From Centroberyx gerrardi (lineage: Eukaryota; Chordata; Actinopteri; Beryciformes; Berycidae), in the NCBI RefSeq assembly GCF_048128805.1, contig NC_136016.1, forward strand, positions 14,431,676-14,495,675: DNA of 64,000 bases, in the 5' to 3' direction. A program made the position numbers and the translations under genes. Positions 19,122 through 33,800 of this stretch are shown here, in pieces (positions within the stretch are counted from its first letter, which is position 1; every line of letters starts with the position of its first letter). The notes below the pieces were generated by a model. The model was not told the origin of the DNA and did no database searches. It saw only the letters and a list, made by a program, of their open reading frames with translations.

Positions 19122-20209
19122 CTACGCGTCTTCTATCGCTTTACTAGACGAGGACGTCCTGACTGTGTTCTCGAGGGCAGCGGATGAGGAGGAGGAGGAG
19201 GTGATGGACTGCCTGGAGGAGGCGGTCTTCTTCTCCATGGACTTGAAGGAGGTGGTGGTGGATTTCTTCTGGACCGTCTGGATGGTCTTCTTCCTCTTGA
19301 CGTGGAGGACCTCCATGGCGTCCATGTTGACGCCTTGTTGGATCTCCTCGCTGGTCTCCACCTGCTCTGAGGTCTGCTGCTGCTGCTGCTGCTCCTCCAT
19401 CTGCTGCTGGTGCTGCAGCTGGTGGATGGAGAAGGAGACTGACTTAATGGAGGTAGTTTTAAAGAAAGCTGCGTTTTTGTTTCTGAGAAATTGGCACCAG
19501 CATTCTGCAAGTATTTGTTAGCAACGCTACCACCAGAGAATGATACCATCTCTCTCAAAATGCTTATCCGTTCAAACCGTTCTACCACAGATTCTCACTA
19601 CTATAACTTAAAGAAATTGAATGTCTTGCATGCAATTGGCAGAAATGGTTTAATTTCCCACTGCTTTGCACTCACATTGCAAACAAATTCTACCAGAAAC
19701 CTTTTTAATGTCCTAACAGATGATCAAAAGGATAGGCTTTGAAAAAAACTTCCCTTTACAGAGATAGTTGAAAGCACTTGGAATATCAGATGATAAATGT
19801 CAAACTGAGCTTTAGTTACTCCCTAGAGAAGATAACATCCTTGCTAAAAGCATTTCATCAGTTTCAGTGGCTTTCACATGTGTTAAATGTTGTGTTAGAG
19901 GCCCTCCCACCCCTCCAAGAATGATCTCGAGGGGAACACTGGTGTATATTAGAGAAGCTGATAGATATGTTATGGATCACTATAACCCATATACAGTAAA
20001 CTGATCTAAATCAATAGAATCTTTCAGCTCCTCCATCCTCCATGTTCTCTCACCATCATCATATGTTGGTACTGTGCGATAGCCTCGTCAGTGCTGACTC
20101 CCTCAGCCAGCCCCAGCTCTGCAGCCCGGCGAGCGAGCTCGGCCTTGTGGGAGCCAGGAGGGGTCCAGCCCGCTCCCCTCATCCAGTTCAGGTCTGACTT
20201 GTAGTTCAC
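19122..20209 (-). other. nrap: NRAP carboxy-terminal exons with Gln/Ser-rich tail
   Basis: Two last coding exons, 20054-20209 and 19122-19418. The first carries a last SDLNWMRGAGWTPPGSHK module and AELARRAAEL, similar to the mammalian C-terminus. The second begins in a CAG/CTG-rich stretch (two short poly-Gln runs), then MDAMEVLHVKRKK, then a Lys/Thr/Ser-rich tail with a run of six serines before TAG. VLHVKRKK resembles the ILHVKKKK end of human NRAP, so the roughly 60 residues after it appear to be a fish extension. Confidence 0.85.
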
Positions 20210-23200
20210 CTGCAATAAAAAGGGAGCAACAATTAAGAGTGGTACTTTGAAGTTCTGGGAATGAAATTTAGAGAAGCTGGTCCACAAGAAACTCAGACGC
20301 TGAAATGTTAAAAAGTTTGGAAGAAACTATTTTGATATGGTGGTCCTATCTTCCAGCTAAGCTTAAATCAAAGTGATGTATCCATAATGTTTCTTTTCAA
20401 AATTGCATAATTCAATTTTAAGGTATGCTTCAAAGACACAATTCATACATGTGAATCAAATATTGACATAGGCTGTGGCAAAGCGACTTCAGGAAGCTCC
20501 CTCATCAGTATAACATGCACACACTGGCATACACACATAAAAATACACAGACACACACTCACAAACACACACAAACACTACTTACATCACTCTGCAGCTT
20601 GTAGGCCTGCTTGGCGTGTTTGACGTTGAGCTGCTCGGGGTCACAGGTGTAGTCGTGGAGCTTCTTGCGGTAGGAGAGGTCACTGGCCTGCGCCTGGCTC
20701 TTTTTGGCCTGCAGGAACTCAGGCTGGTCGGCATGGATCTTGTAGTGGGAGCGCTCCTCCTTGGACTGGCGTTTATACTCCAGGTTGCTCTGGAGCTTGC
20801 TGGCTGCCAGGGAGTGCACCATCTTGGGGTCGTCCTCCACACACTGCAGCCCCACCTGCTGGCCCTTCTCCTTCAGATGGGACTCCTTGTAGCGGACCTA
20901 TCAGGAGGAGGAACATGTACTCATGTTTGAGTTGATGATCCAGATTTCACTGCTTCATTCCATTTGTTGTGTAACTGATTTTACTGTTAGGGTTATAAAC
21001 AAACTTCATAGATTGAAGGTACCTCCAACTACTTCAGAATGCTGTGCCTTTGATAAAGTGAGTTACAGTAAGCAGTTTAATAACATTACTTTCAATGTTG
21101 GAATACCAAAAAATTTAACTATTTTTTCCCACTATCTGTATAGTTAATATTTTTGACTTTTTGTAGATTTTGTGAATTTAGCAGGAGGAGTTTGTTCAGG
21201 TTTGAAGCCTGAATCTGTTTTTTCATGACCTGGAAATAATTTAATCACATTCTAACCCATTTCTATTTTTCAAAGAAATGGTTTGCATGAGCATTGCTAA
21301 CAAATCCTAATCTAATCCAATCTAAAATTGAACAAAATGCTTTTTAGTCAGATTGAAGGGACTCAAAGCTTCTGACACATCTGAACTATCCCACTTAGGA
21401 TTTAAGTTATAGCATTAACTCACATCACTGGCAATTTCTCTGGAGGCTCTGGCAGTTTGGAAGGGAATGGCGTCCAGCCTCAGGTCGTAGCCTGCTGATC
21501 TCACCTCGTCCCCGGATGCCTTGTAAACTTTCTTCATGGGGAGACAGAGAATGATGAGGAACAAGGAAGTCACTCAGGGATACTGGCATCTTTTGACATG
21601 GATTTTAAATCATTCGCCTCTATTCAGGATTATGAGAAGTATTTGAGGAGTGTCTTACATCGCTAATCTGCTGGGCGTTGATCTTGGCTCTGATGAAGTC
21701 TGGATCGTCCGCGTGTAACGTGTACTTATGCATGTCATCATTCTTTCCAGATTTGTACAGCCTCTGGAGTGTAGAGACATGGACAGCAGTGTTACAATTT
21801 CCATTAGCAGCACATAAGATTCAAGATTTTGAATTAAGATTTTACAGCTGAAACAACACATGGTAAATTCTGTGTATATATCTTAAGATGCCAATTACTT
21901 TCATTTGAAATATGGCTTAGAAACTGAACGAGATGTTTGAATGATATCCTGACATCAGAAGCATGTTTCTCTCTTGACCCTACCTCACTGCACTGTTGGT
22001 AGCTGGTCTTGGCATGGACAATATCAGGAGAGTCAGCCACAGACGTGAACTTCAGACTGTCAGGCAGCTGACGATACTTCTTCTGCAGGAAGAAAAACCA
22101 CAAGTCTTAACCACACACACCTTAACAGTAGTAAATACGGATGGCTGGGACTTGGGTTATGAATAATCCTCTTAAATGGAAAATGAAACCTTTCAAATAT
22201 TTCTGGTCATTTTGATATTTGTTTACTCTATCAGCATCACTGTTGCAGTCTCATCTATGATAAAAAATATTACATAAATTACAAAAAGAAAAGCTTTGTA
22301 CTTTGACCCCCACTAAATGTTTCCATAAGCTCTACATTAATTTTAAAGGGAGGGAGGTACAGGGCAAAGTGAATCTATCTTAGCCCCCATAAAACACAAC
22401 TGTAGAATGTATCAGAGACCAGATAATTTTTTTTGCTGGATTGAATTCAATTGTAACATTGACAAGCAAGCACTCGGGCTGCATTTACACAGAAACTGTT
22501 CTTGTGTAAGTGCAGCTTTATATGATGTAAGTGGAGACATTTTTGGAGAAATACCATGTGCTGCATGTACTCACGTCACTTATAAGTGCTCCAGCCTTCT
22601 TGGCCGACTCCAGCTGAGGTGCTCCCACACCGTCCCAGGCCACTCCTTTCATGTAACTCAGGTCTGACTTGTAGAGTTTCTAGACACAAGACAATCAATA
22701 GAGTTGCGTCACATTAGTAAACATTAGTAAGCATTAGTAGTCCCCTCCTCTTGTCTCCTCTTCCCTCCCTTCCTCCTTCCCTCTACCCTTTCTCCCTCTT
22801 CCCCTTCCTCTCCCCTCTCACCTCACTCTGCAGGTCGTAGGCCTTCTTGGCCCACTTGACCTTCATGTCATCAGGAAGCACTGTGTAGTCATGCAGCCTC
22901 TTCCTGTAGTCCTGATCGCTGGCCAGGGCCTGGGCGTTCTTGGCCGACACCAGATGCATCATGTCTGGGGTGAGGTGGTACTGGCCGCTGGCCGTCAGCG
23001 CGTCCCTGCGGTACTCCTGGTCGCTGGCCAGCCGGCCGGCCTGCAGGCAGTGCAGGAGACGCGGGTCGTCCAAGATGCTCTTGGCACCGATGTGCTTCCC
23101 CTTGTCCAGCAGGTGGTTGTGTTTGTACTGGTACTGTAGGGAGGCAGACGTAGGAGCTGTAGTTTATTTCAGCGTTAAAACACAGATTCATGTAGCTCCA

Positions 23201-25238
23201 TGGAGGGGCAATCCAAAACACTAGCAAGTAAAACCACAACACTCATTATCAACAGTCAAAGATAAAAACACAGGAGAGTCAACTTATTTCCACTATGGTC
23301 AGAGGGAAGAGCAAAAGCTTCAAACTGCCACTTTTAGCAATATTTACATATATCTGGAGGCCTGAAAGAAACAGTAATCTGGTGCCATTATTCACATGAA
23401 ACATAAAATATGTAGGCTAAAAGTCTTTTTGTGTATTACATTAAATGTATTAGGCCTATTGGCAGTAGATTATTTCAGGAAGAAATCAATCCATATGTGA
23501 ACTCCAACATTTTTGTTTTTGATCTACTCAGCATTTTTTGTGCTTTATCATTTAAGCAATAATTTCCCATAGCCTCCTTTTTTTTAGGACACTTTTTCAG
23601 TCTGGTGTGTGCTTGGTGCCTCTCACATCACTGGCGATGCCTGTGGAGCTCTTGGCAGCCTGGAAGGGGATGTCCTGCATGGTGAGCTTGTAGCCCTGCG
23701 CCCTCAGCGTGTGCCACGACTCTTTGTACCTGATCTGGAACACAGCAAATCAGAATAAGTAGACAGACACGACCCAAATTATTATCATAACATCAAAATT
23801 AAATAAGATAACTGGAAAAAGTTTAGTAGTGTATATGGGTCACATGAACATACCTCACTAAAGTTGGCTGCATTGATCTTTGCTTGTGTAATCTCTGGTC
23901 TCTCAGCTGTAATAGTGTAGTTGTGTCTGTCATTCACCCCTTTCTCTTTGTACAAACGCTGGATGAGAGGGAAAAAAAACAGAAAGGATCACATTAGTTT
24001 TATCGTCAAAAATCTGAAAGAATAGAACCATGCATTTCCAAATATATAAATATAAACTTTTCTGGAATTAAGAAAATATTTTTTATTTCCCAACTGACAT
24101 CTGTGTATTATTGAAACTCCAGGAAGTCTTATGGTTGTGACATTTACTCATCACATAGAGGAAAATGTGAACTTTCACCTTAATTGAGAACATCAAAACC
24201 ACCAAAACTGAAATTTGAAAGTTTTTACGAGACAGCAGTATAGAGACAGACTATTTGAACTTTTGGACAAAGGTTACCAGGCTAAAACTTAAACAATATG
24301 TGCATTGTCTCACTTCATTTGTGATCTGTCCACTGAGTTTGGCGTGGATGATATCTGGGGAGTCGGCGACAGAGGTGTGCTTGAAGTTGTATGGCTGCTG
24401 GCGGTACTTTTTCTGTTAGAGAAGAGAGATCAAAGTCAGTCTCCTCAATTTCAAGGCAAATCAAGTTGATGTTTATTATTCCCAACAGGGAACTTCAGCT
24501 GAGCAGCATCCACATGGAGAGAAATACATTCAGAATCATGAAACATGAAGACAAAATACAAAAACAAGGCATACAACAAAACATTTCTTTAAAAATACTG
24601 TCATATACACATATACGAAGCTGCTGGCAGTGTAAGGACAAAGAGGGTTACTGAAATTTTATCCCTGCTGGGCTCAAAGAACTACCAAAAGGCTTAGTGC
24701 GTATTTTATATTGTAGAGTTTGTCCCACCCATTTAGCTGTGCTGTCACAGCAATATATGGTTCTATTAAAAATGGATTAGAAAAGATGGAAGAGGTGACT
24801 ATATCATCTCATAATAATCCTCTGGCTCAGCGTACATATTCTATACTGGAACTGATACCATACCTATTTATAACTGTCATTGTCAGGCTGTACATCAATA
24901 TAATATTACAGATTAGAGCTTTGGCTTTGGAAGAGAGCTATTTATATTCACAAATAGTGATTGAACTATCTGAGGCCGAGTCCTATAGGCATGAATGTAT
25001 GTATGTCAGTATGTACTGTTCACTCATTGTACAGTATGTACAGTGAGTGAGATTCAAGCCTATTTGATGAAGATATTGGAGAAAGATCTGAGCACCGATG
25101 ATGTCTGAAAACAAAAGATGTCTCACATCACTGATGAGGTCTGTGGCCTTCTTGGATCCTTCAATCTGCAGAGCTCCAGTGGCAATCCAAGCCGCACCGC
25201 GCAGGTAGTTCAGGTCAGAACGATACATTTTCTGTTGA

Positions 25239-25292
<54 letters not shown>

Positions 25293-25885
25293 TTAACACA
25301 ATTTAAGCAATACTAAAAACAACTGAACCCTCAAACATCCAGTTGGATTAGTTTCTTTTAAAAATGTTCCATGAACAAGATAAGAAAACAGTTCCTTTTT
25401 TAAGAATAGAATATTAACTAATCAAATGTAAATTAAAAAAAAATGATAGGACAATTTATACAAATGGGGGGAAAAAAATTACCGAACAGTATATTTACCC
25501 TGTTTTTCAGCTTGAATAAGGAACTATTAGGCTTATTTAGGGAGGATCAATTCCCCCACCTTCAAATATTGAGGGGGACTTGTCTCCACCCGCACTCCCA
25601 AAGCCTTATGTGTCCTATCATTTACCGTACATAACACAACCTGTCCTCAACCCTCTGCTGCCCCTCCCTCTCACCTCGCTCTGCAGGGCGTACGCTCTCT
25701 TGGCAGCCTGGACCGTCATGTCGTCAGGCAGTGAGGTGTACTGGTGCAGGGTGAGCCTGTAGTCCTGATCACTGACCAGAGACTGGGCCTTTTTAGCATG
25801 GGCCACCTCCAGCATGTCCATGGGCAGGTGGAACCGGGACAGCTCCCTCGCCGAGTCCTGCTTGTACTTGATCTGGAGAGAGAGA

Positions 25886-25941
<56 letters not shown>

Positions 25942-27811
25942 TAATGAGAAGAGTGTGTAAAAAAGAATGTAGCAGAAAAATTAAAAGTGAAGTTTTCAGT
26001 CGTTGGGATTAGAGAAGGCACATAATTTATTCAAATTGCAATATTATATATTATATTATATAAGTTAATACACATTTCTTTAGTTATTAATACATTTTTC
26101 TTTTAGTGGAAGTAAAAACGAAGACAATTTAGATAACAGTCCTTTTAAAATAATAATTGATACCCACTTTCCACAATAAATGTCAAAACCAATTGTAAAG
26201 GGTCTTTGATATTACCTCATTCAATCTCTAATAGTCCAGGGTTAAATAGTATTTACAAATACTTCTATACTGGTTTATGCCAGTTTATGCCACTCAAAAA
26301 ACAAGAACATCATGCCAAAACGTTGAAATCTTTTTGAAATGCCAAATAGAACAATGTCAGATAAACAAAGGCATCATTATTGACAAATGGAAATTGGCAT
26401 GGCCCTCCTGTTTATTTGAGCCAGGTCTGATCCCTATACTTTAGAGTTAAAGAAGCACTCACATCACTCTGCAGCTTGCTGGCATGGACTGAGTGAGCGA
26501 TGTTCAAATCATCCTGCAGCCCCTTCAGTCCAATCATCTTCCCCTTGGTCTTCTCAAACTCCTCTTTGTACTTTTGCTGCAGAGAGAATCCATTTACTTT
26601 CAAGTTATTATTCAAAGAAAGACACAGCAGGCTGTTTTTTTGTCAAAGAAAAAGAAAATGAAAAAAAAATAAAAAAATAAAAAAAGATCTACAGCTGCTG
26701 CAATAATCCATTTTCTTCAGCCACAGTGTAAAAGAGGTCTGTATGATAATAAGTTTATAATATTTGATTGCAAACTCACATCACTGAGGATGTGTGCAGA
26801 AGCTTTGGCCGACTGGAAAGGAATGGCATCCAGATGCAGCTTGTAACCGCCGTCACGAATCTTAGTCCAAGATTCCTTGTAACGGCTCTGCAAATACACA
26901 ATAAACTCAGGTCAATTCCACCTCACACAGAGGGAGCTGATTAGATGGATTGATTGATTGTTTGATGGTTTTTGTGAGTCTGTGTGTGTACATGTGTGTT
27001 TGTAAGTGTTCTCTCACCTCACTCAGGTTCATAGCGTTGAGCTTGGCCTGCATGTGTTCAGGCAGGTCTCCACTGAGCGTGTAGTTGTGCTTCATGCTCT
27101 CGCCCTTCTTCCTGTACAACCTCTGTTAACAAGAAAGCACTAATTGCTCAGATTTGTATTTTGTTATACCTTATGTGTAGCCAGTTTCACCTACTGATAT
27201 TTTTGCTTTTACAATACTTTTTTTATTGCCATTTTTATTCTCTTGAGTATTATATTGTAAATTTGCACACAGCTATTTATTTGTATCAAATTTACTGCAA
27301 GTAAGCATTTCATTGCACTGTACGTATCTGGTGCATGTAACAAATAAACTTTACAGAAAAATGACAGAGCACTAATGGCAGCTGAACTCACGTCGACAGC
27401 CAGCTTGTTGCTCAGTTTGGCCTGGATCATCTCTGGAGTGTCTTCAACGCTGGTGAACTTCAGACCGCTCACATGCTGACGGTACTTTTTCTAGAAGAAA
27501 ACACAAAAAGGGGTGAAGAGTAGAAGATTATCATGAGGCTCTGAAATGTCTGGTGCACATGCATGTGATGAACAGTAGAGGGCACAACGATATCACAAGC
27601 AGACAACTGCCTGACAACGATGAGAAAAGAAACTGCTAAATGCCAGTATTTAGCGAAGGTATTAAGTGCATCACAAATTATTCATATAGATTTGTAGTGT
27701 TAATGATAATGATAATGGTAATACGGCACTATTACTACTTAAATCAGTTTCATCAAGTGTATGATTCCTTTTAACATCCTAAATGACCCAGTGTTTAACT
27801 GATAGACAGAC

Positions 27812-27864
<53 letters not shown>

Positions 27865-30800
27865 TCCTGCTGAATAGCTGACATTGTTGTCCTGTGGTAA
27901 GTCTGCTCATGGTGAATGGGAGGAACTCGAGGCCCTGTTCTATTTCAGGACCGTCTGTTTGTCATTTCGTGGTCTAATATTGGTAACCCTGACATGACTA
28001 CTTACTGGAATGACACTTGGAATAAGTGGCTGCTTATGAAGAGGTTATGAATAGAGTCTGGTGCTGCCAGTCAGCAGTTTGAGATTGCTGTACATTACTG
28101 GATGTGTCACAGCCTAAATATCCTAAAATACCATTTCCAGCCTTTTACATAAACAAAAAACTGTACACAAGTAGTGATTCACTTTAAAACATCTAAAGAA
28201 AAAAATATTGTGCTTCAATGACAAGAAAAAATGGCAATGAATGGAAGAAGGAAATAATTCAAGAGGAATTAGCTATTGACCAGACAAACTTAGACAAATT
28301 ATCACACACAAGCTTTAAAGTCGTATGTTAAGTATGTGAAGTCCTGTCTCACTGAATATGTCAATGCAAAATGCCATTGGAATAAAGCAGTAAGAGGTTT
28401 CAGGGTACAGGGCAATATTTCATGACGGAGGCTTGACTAGAAGACTGGAGATCTGAGCCCAGTTTCCAAAAAGTATGTCACTACTATAAAACTCTAAACT
28501 CTTTTCTCTTTATTCAATTGGGCAATAATGGAAGATGCATCACAACTTTTCCTTTTGAAAGTCTGGATCATACATGTACAAGTGGCATAAATCAACCCAT
28601 CCTGTGTGCCCTGATTCACGTAATATAATAGTTTAATGTAATCAACAAGGTGAAGCACTATGGCCCAACACACTTAATTAATTTGGTAAAGGGAAAGAAA
28701 CGGGGGGGCAAGAGGGAGAAAAAACTGTCTGAAGTGTAATGGAGCTTCAATTAGGGAAGGAGAGACTTTTGAAATGTAACAGCTTCAGTTACTATAATGA
28801 GTCTGGTTCCTATTAGTCTCTTGTTATAGCTCAGATGAAGTCTTCGTTCCTAACCTAGTTCTTTAAATACATTCTGACCTAAGCCGTAAACCTAGATATG
28901 TGTCGGCACCATCCAGTCACACATGTTACACAATCATGCCTATCGCTGTCTCATGCCCTCTGCACTAACTAACCTACATAGTCATTAATAATCCTAGCAT
29001 TTATAATAGTTACTGTAATTAATCAGGCATTACATTATAATTGGTTTAAATTACATTTGAGTGCCGTTATAATTACAATTATAAATCTGATTTATTAACA
29101 GCACATCCTCTGGCAAAAAAGAAAATTTGCACATTGTGAAAAGTAATGTACTGTATATCACCACTAATAGCCACCACTCAGTAGCTTAAAGTATTTCACA
29201 TTTTCCAATCCTTAACCTAAATACTAGGGGAAACACTGATGAAGGCCAAGGGCTGAAACGCATTTGTTTCTTTGTCTGTTATTGTGCATTAAATATGCAT
29301 CTTAACGAGAGTCTGCACCCAGAATGGATTCAAACGTTTTGAGCTTTTAGTTCCATTCCTAAATCTGCCGCACAAAACAGTAGCTGATGTCAGCAATGCA
29401 TTGTGGGTCACAGGGTCAGAGGGTACCTCGCTGACGAGCTCTCCGGCCTTCTTCGCCTGCTTGACATCCAGAGATGCTGAGGCCTCCCAGCCCACGCCCT
29501 TCATCCAGTTCAGATCCGACCTGTACTGTTTCTAAAGACAGACACACACACAAACATTTCAGACCAAATATTTAAAATACATTCAATCAATCATCTGAAA
29601 GGTCACATCTCACTGCATAGTCCACCTTTAAAAATGGGACTCAGCCAGGTAAAGGCTCTTCTGAATAAAACAATTTGTGACTCGGTTAATTTGACCCATG
29701 CTTACAGGGAAATGCGATTTACACAGTGAGACTTACGTCGCTCTGCAGTCCGTAGGCCTTCTTGGCCCAGGCGACATTCATGTCGGTTGGCAGCGTTGTG
29801 TATTCGTGGAGGAAAGTCCTGTAGTTGGTCTCGGTTGCCAGGTCCTGGGCCTTCTTGGCGTGGCTGATGTTCAGCATATCCAAAGAAACACTGGAGACAA
29901 GAATAATTTAATGAAATAAATGATGATTCAGTTCAGTCAAATGACTAAGGACCGGTTCTCTGCATTTTATGCTGAATCAGTGCTCTTTGGTTATTGGGGT
30001 GATTCTCCCATTTGAAAAGACTAATGCACTTCAACTTGCATTGCACTTCATCAGGGTGAAGGCCTGTGTGAGGCCCCTTGCCTCAACAAATGGCTGTTTT
30101 ATCTGCAAGTCACAGTGTCTTGGTATCCTTTTGAAATGAGACATGCTTTAGACCACAAAGGCCCCATCAAGGCTAAGAGCCTCACCTGTATTTGGCCTTG
30201 GTGTCTTCATAGTCCTTCTTGTAGTGGCGGTCACTCTGTAGTCTGGTGGCCAGAGCAGAGTGGGCCATCTGAGAGTCATCAGTGACTGACTTAATGCCAA
30301 TCACCTTGCCCTTGTTCTTCTCATACTGCTCCTTGTATTTGACCTAGAAGAGGGACATGAAGACAGGAGTGGTCTTACCAGGAAGGGATACGGTGACATA
30401 CTCTAACCTCAAGTCTACTGCACTACATTTATGTGAAATTATCACATATCATATACAAAATGTTACAAAAAGTTAAAGTGTAAAATATTAATACCTTAAA
30501 AATGTACTTAACTATTGTGAATTTACAGATTTACTCGTCAGGCCAAGCTAAAAGACAACAGACAGTTGTTAGAGTAACTCACATCGCTGGCCAGGTCTCT
30601 CTTGGCTTTGGCAGTGAGTATGGAGAGAGAGTCCATACGCAGGTCGAAGCCCTTCTCCCTCTGCTCCTCCCAGCTGCTCTTGTACACTTTCTAAAAAAGA
30701 TAACATCAGACAGAAAGGTCACGAGCAGCAAATCTCTTCCATGAAGACATACCTGTTCTGATAAATTGTTGTTCTTATGGCATTTTTGCTTTATTTGATT

Positions 30801-33800
30801 ATAAAGAGATAGGAAAGATGTAAGGATGACGTGATGAAAGTTATAATTCCCACTTCAGTTCACAATGTTATAAGTACATGGTTTGGAGCTTAAGGTTTTG
30901 AGTCATGAGAACACCAAAGGAAAGGGAACATTAGAAATTAAAAATGTATAATATTATTGTATTTTTGGTCCCCAATTAAAAACTCGCACTTGTGAAGGAG
31001 TCACCAATGTTGAAAGTAAAATGATTTTGCAGCATGCACAGGAGGAGAGCGTGGGATTGTGATATCTGAAAAAGATTATGCACTTTTCACTGATTGGTCT
31101 GTACTGTGTGGATGAATTTCTTTATGAGATAAGAAATTTGTTCAGCTTGTAAGACTAAGCAACAACATGCTCAGTGGTGAATATTCTAACAATTTTGAAG
31201 GGACTGGAAGGATTTCCTTTACATCCTCTCATATTTCACATGCTGTGTGTAACATAAAGCTCTGATCTCAATTCAGTTCATTAAACTTCTGTTCAGTTTA
31301 GATAGCGTGCATTATGTCTGTTAAGATTTGGGTGATTTTCAATACTAATCTAATTTACTTGACTTCTAATTAATGGACCTATTCTATGGGTTTGACGTAC
31401 TTCTATTGACTTTGTGACATGCGGGAACATTAAACAAGTTAGATTATTGAATTAAAGATTTAAAGTCGGTTTCTAAAACTAATTTAAACCAACTGATCTT
31501 TCTGAGAAAAGCAGTGCTGATGTTGAACCAGTAGTCGAGTCACACAAACAGAACTTGACTACTGTATGAGATGATTTACTGGATAAAAACAGCACTAGGA
31601 ATACATCTTCCTCATCACTTAGCACTCGCTCTGGACCAACCACAATTGAATTAAAGGGGCATGACTCCAAGACACAAAGCTGCTATATTGTTTACAGTAT
31701 AATCCTGTGACATTCGCTTAGTCTTTGTCTGTAACATGGCAGCAGAATTCTGCACAATCTGGACAGTGACAGTAAAACAGAGCATTACAGTAGTTAGTTA
31801 GTGATAAAGTGATATAAAAGCATTATTCTCTAATTAAAAGACAAATCCAATCTAATCTAATCTAATCTTTGCAATGTTTCCAGGTTTATAAACACGTCTG
31901 AACCAGCTTTTTACCATGTTGCTCGTAGGTTTAAACATGAATCAAAGATTAACTCCTAAATTCTTAGACAGCATCACCAGAATCTACATTTATAAGATAA
32001 TTTGTAACCATTTAAATTATGGTCAGTTATCTTGACGGGTTTATTTCTTTAGTTTGTAGGGTGGGATTACTTAAATTGACCAAGCAAATACCAGAACCCA
32101 GATATAAGAGTTAACATATCAGAAGATTACAACTGTGTTACTTCTGTGATGCCCGATGGTTCAGTGGACATGCCATGTTATCGTGACATCACACTCTTAA
32201 CTGTGATATTCAAGGAGAAATACCTTAAAAAAAAAAAAACTTTGCTGCTTCTCTTACCCCACTAAGAAGGTCTGCATTAGCCTTCGCCTGTCTGAAGAGA
32301 GGCTCATCCTTTGTCATGGTGTATTGGTGCATGATTTGCTCTGTGTCCGCCTTGTACGCCAACTGAAAAGCAGAAACAGTTAGACACCTGGCATGAGAGT
32401 TAAAAGTAAGCCAAATCTAAGTGGTTACAGTGGTTACAGTCTAAGAGGAGAGGCCGTACGTTGCTCTGCAGCTCCTGGCTTTTCTTGGCGTGTTTGATGG
32501 AGAGGTCGTCTGCCACCTGGGTGAACTTGATGCCGTCTACCTTCTGACGGTACTTGGTCTGTGAGACAAAAACATTTACAGTGAGTAGCATATAGGTGTC
32601 AGCGTCCAATATGTGTGACACTGCAATAAATACTCACAAAGACTGACTGTAACACACACATGCATGTACACACACACACACATACACACAGGTCTACTGA
32701 CATCACTAAGTAGCTCTCCAGCTTTCTTGGCCTGGGTTATGTTCAGACATCCATCAGCCTCCCAGCCCACTCCCTTCATCCAGTTCAGGTCCGAACGGTA
32801 CTGGTTCTGAAGGGGAAAGACAGTGTCACCAAAAATCGAATCTTTCTTTCTTTCTTTCTTTCTTCTTTCATTTTTGCCTTCTCTCCTTCCTTCCTTCTTT
32901 CCTTCCTCTCTGCCTTCCTTTCCCTCCATGTAGCATGATATGTAATGCATTCACTGAATAAGTTTATATTATCACCCCAATTTCGTCCTTTATGATTTGA
33001 TATGATTTTTTGTATTCAGCATTTGCATGACATACAATGACGCTCATCCCTTCCCTTCATCCCTTCATCCCTTCCTCCCGTCCCCTCACCTCGCTTTGCA
33101 GGGCATAAGCCTTTTTGGCCTGCTGGACCTTGATGTCATCAGGCATGACGGTGTAGTCGTGGAGCTTCTTGCGGTAGTCCAGGTCGCTGGCCAGGGCCTG
33201 GGCCTTCTTGGCATGGCTTAGGTTGACCATGTCCTGGGGCAGGCTGAACTGGGCCTGGCTCTCCTTGGAGCCCTTCTTGTACTCAATCTGAAGTGGTGAG
33301 GATTAGACTTTGGTCACAGGAGTTTGGGTTCAAATGTGTGAGCTCAGTTGTGCATGCTCAAGTGCATATCTGCTGATTTATGTGGCACAAAATTCACTGC
33401 AAAAAATGACAAGTTGTCAAGTGATTCTAACTTGTTTCCAGAACTATCAACCTTATTTCATTATATTTTTAGTCAAATTATCTCACTGCAGTGGCAGATT
33501 ATCTTTCTGGTTTCATTAAATTTCACTTGATACATGCCAAAATGACTTCTTTCAAGAAATCATCATAAAACAATGAAGGAAATCTTGAAGACTATTTCAC
33601 TTTTACCAAGTTAATTATCCTGAAACCAGTTACATTATCCTGAAAAAAAGTCAAATTTGTTGAAAACCGGTAGAATTATCTTCCAGTGCTGTAAGATGAT
33701 TTCACACAAAAAATAAGCTTGAATAAGCTAAAGCTAAAATAAGCTAAAATAAGCGTGATAATTTTGGATGCAAGATAAAATAACTTATCAAGTTTGTCAG

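Larger units (their letters stand above)
20586..33287 (-). other. nrap: NRAP nebulin super-repeats
   Basis: Repeating exon unit of about 243 residues: 35-residue SDLNWMKGVGW module, 33-residue KYRQ..KFTSV module, 35-residue LYK..Y module, 36-residue YKESW module, then a 104-residue block. Exons in transcript order: 33090-33287; 32702-32806, 32460-32558, 32258-32362, 30583-30690, 30186-30343, 29737-29890; 29427-29531, 27392-27490, 27018-27122, 26780-26887, 26463-26576, 25675-25872; 25127-25231, 24314-24412, 23854-23958, 23627-23734, 22822-23133; 22575-22679, 21984-22082, 21659-21763, 21424-21531, 20586-20897. Super-repeats of seven modules are typical of nebulin-family proteins and match the periodicity of the actin filament. 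Confidence 0.9.

Noticed and set aside
19165-19521. Plus-strand frame of 118 codons with a Cys cluster
   Set aside because: It is the antisense of the Gln-rich NRAP last exon; the Cys run is CTG/TGC read from the poly-Gln codons.
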